A stretch of 5,569 bases of DNA from Clostridiales bacterium UBA3277 (GTDB taxonomy: Bacteria > Bacillota > Clostridia > Oscillospirales > Oscillospiraceae), in the NCBI GenBank assembly GCA_002362145.1, contig DETX01000044.1, positions 1-5,569 on the forward strand. Reading direction: 5' to 3'. The notes under the pieces are model-generated. The model worked only from the letters and a program-made list of their open reading frames with translations, searched no databases and was not told the origin of the DNA. This document shows positions 4,967-5,569 of this stretch, piece by piece (the first letter of the stretch is position 1; each line of letters starts with the position of its first letter). A program made the translations under genes and the position numbers.

Positions 4967-5569
4967 TTGCCTTCCTCCTTTCTGATCGGCATGGTGAAGC
5001 GGATACAGGCCCCGATGCCGCCGTCCCCCCGGTCCAAGTAGAGGCCGCAGGTCTGTCCGTAGTATTTTGTCAGGATGGTGTGTACGTTATAGAGTCCCAG
5101 GTGGTTCCCCTCCGGGAACAGATCCGGGGTGTAGGGCCTGCCCACCATGTCCTCCGGCAGGCCCCTGCCGTTGTCGGTGACGCTGATGGCCAGCTCCTGA
5201 TCCCCCCTGCGAATGTCCACTCGGATCTCGTTTCCGCTGCCGTCGCCTAGGCCGTGGAGAATGGCGTTTTCCACCAGGGGCTGCAAGATCATCTTCGGCA
5301 CCAGGCATTCCTCCAGCTCCTCCGGCAGGTCCACCCGGAATACGAAGCCCTCCCCCAGCCGCAGGCGCTGAATCTCGATGTACCGCTCCAGGGTCTCCGT
5401 CTCCCGGTACAGCGGCACAAATTCCTCCGGGGAGATACAAAAGCGCAGAATATCCGCCAGATTCGTGGACATGAGGGCCACCTGGGGCAGGTTGTGGATT
5501 TTCGCCGTCCACTTCATGGTGTCCAGGGTATTGCACAGAAAATGCGGGTTGAGCTGGGCCTGAAGCATC
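4960..5569 (-). CDS. Sensor histidine kinase, YesM-like, C-terminal part (5' end cut by window)
   Basis: The visible 202 residues are the kinase core of a His_kinase plus HATPase_c protein, the YesM/LytS-like class. Counting from the first visible Met, LQAQLNPHFLCNTLD (2-16) is the phosphoacceptor box with His9. MILQPLVENAILHGL (93-107) is the N box with Asn101, TDNGRG (131-136) is the G1 ATP-binding box, and NHLGLYNVHTIL (155-166) contains the G2 glycines. GGIGACIRFTMPI (183-195) closes the ATPase fold. The Met at 5568 is almost certainly internal, because this family has an extracellular sensor, two membrane segments and usually a HAMP domain before the H box. Those parts lie beyond the right edge, so the signal cannot be inferred. 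The gene ends in TGA at 4960, overlapping the regulator gene by 7 nt. Its likely role is to autophosphorylate and pass phosphate to Asp55 of that regulator. Confidence 0.93.
   Translation of the reverse strand, partial: MLQAQLNPHFLCNTLDTMKWTAKIHNLPQVALMSTNLADILRFCISPEEFVPLYRETETLERYIEIQRLRLGEGFVFRVDLPEELEECLVPKMILQPLVENAILHGLGDGSGNEIRVDIRRGDQELAISVTDNGRGLPEDMVGRPYTPDLFPEGNHLGLYNVHTILTKYYGQTCGLYLDRGDGGIGACIRFTMPIRKEEGKC
4974..4979 (-). promoter_or_regulatory. Ribosome binding site of the response regulator inside the kinase gene
   Basis: A perfect AGGAGG (minus strand, 4979-4974) sits 7 nt before the regulator ATG and inside the last codons of the kinase. It confirms the start at 4966 and suggests the regulator is translated well even though the genes overlap. 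Confidence 0.8.

Noticed and set aside
4379..5041. A 220-codon plus-strand open frame opposite the response regulator
   Set aside because: The minus strand encodes an intact receiver and AraC domain here; the plus-strand translation has no recognisable feature.

Overview
The window looks like chromosomal DNA from a GC-rich, anaerobic Clostridia-type Firmicute, most likely a gut Oscillospiraceae/Ruminococcaceae relative. This is inferred from protein style, strong AGGAGG-type ribosome binding sites, a YesM/YesN-type two-component pair, and GC-rich genes separated by AT-richer promoter DNA. The species cannot be named from this window. Every convincing gene is on the minus strand, so transcription runs from high to low coordinates.

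At the right (5569 to 3465) is a tightly packed unit: the C-terminal part of a YesM-like sensor histidine kinase (cut by the window edge), a YesN-like AraC-family response regulator, and a Cof-type HAD phosphatase. Adjacent genes overlap by 7 and 4 nt, so the three are probably translationally coupled. The kinase should phosphorylate Asp55 of the regulator. The phosphatase is an unusual partner whose substrate cannot be told from sequence.

The gap from 3464 to 3135 holds the likely end of that unit (hairpins, one with a short T tract), then a promoter matching the housekeeping sigma consensus at all 12 hexamer positions with a 17-bp spacer, then a leader of about 140 nt rich in inverted repeats.

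That promoter drives rfbB-rfbD-rfbC (3134 to 487), three of the four enzymes that make dTDP-L-rhamnose: 4,6-dehydratase, 4-ketoreductase and 3,5-epimerase. The first enzyme of the pathway (RfbA/RmlA, glucose-1-phosphate thymidylyltransferase) is not in the window. The product feeds rhamnose into cell-surface polysaccharide.

From 486 to 182 there is no gene, only inverted repeats. One of these resembles a hairpin on the far side of the rfb operon. At the left edge (181 to 5) is a small secreted cysteine-rich protein of unknown function.

I see no mobile element, CRISPR array, tRNA or rRNA. Most of the window is ordinary housekeeping and regulatory content. The less explained items are the small Cys-rich secreted protein, the paired hairpins, the structured rfbB leader and the phosphatase coupled to the two-component system.
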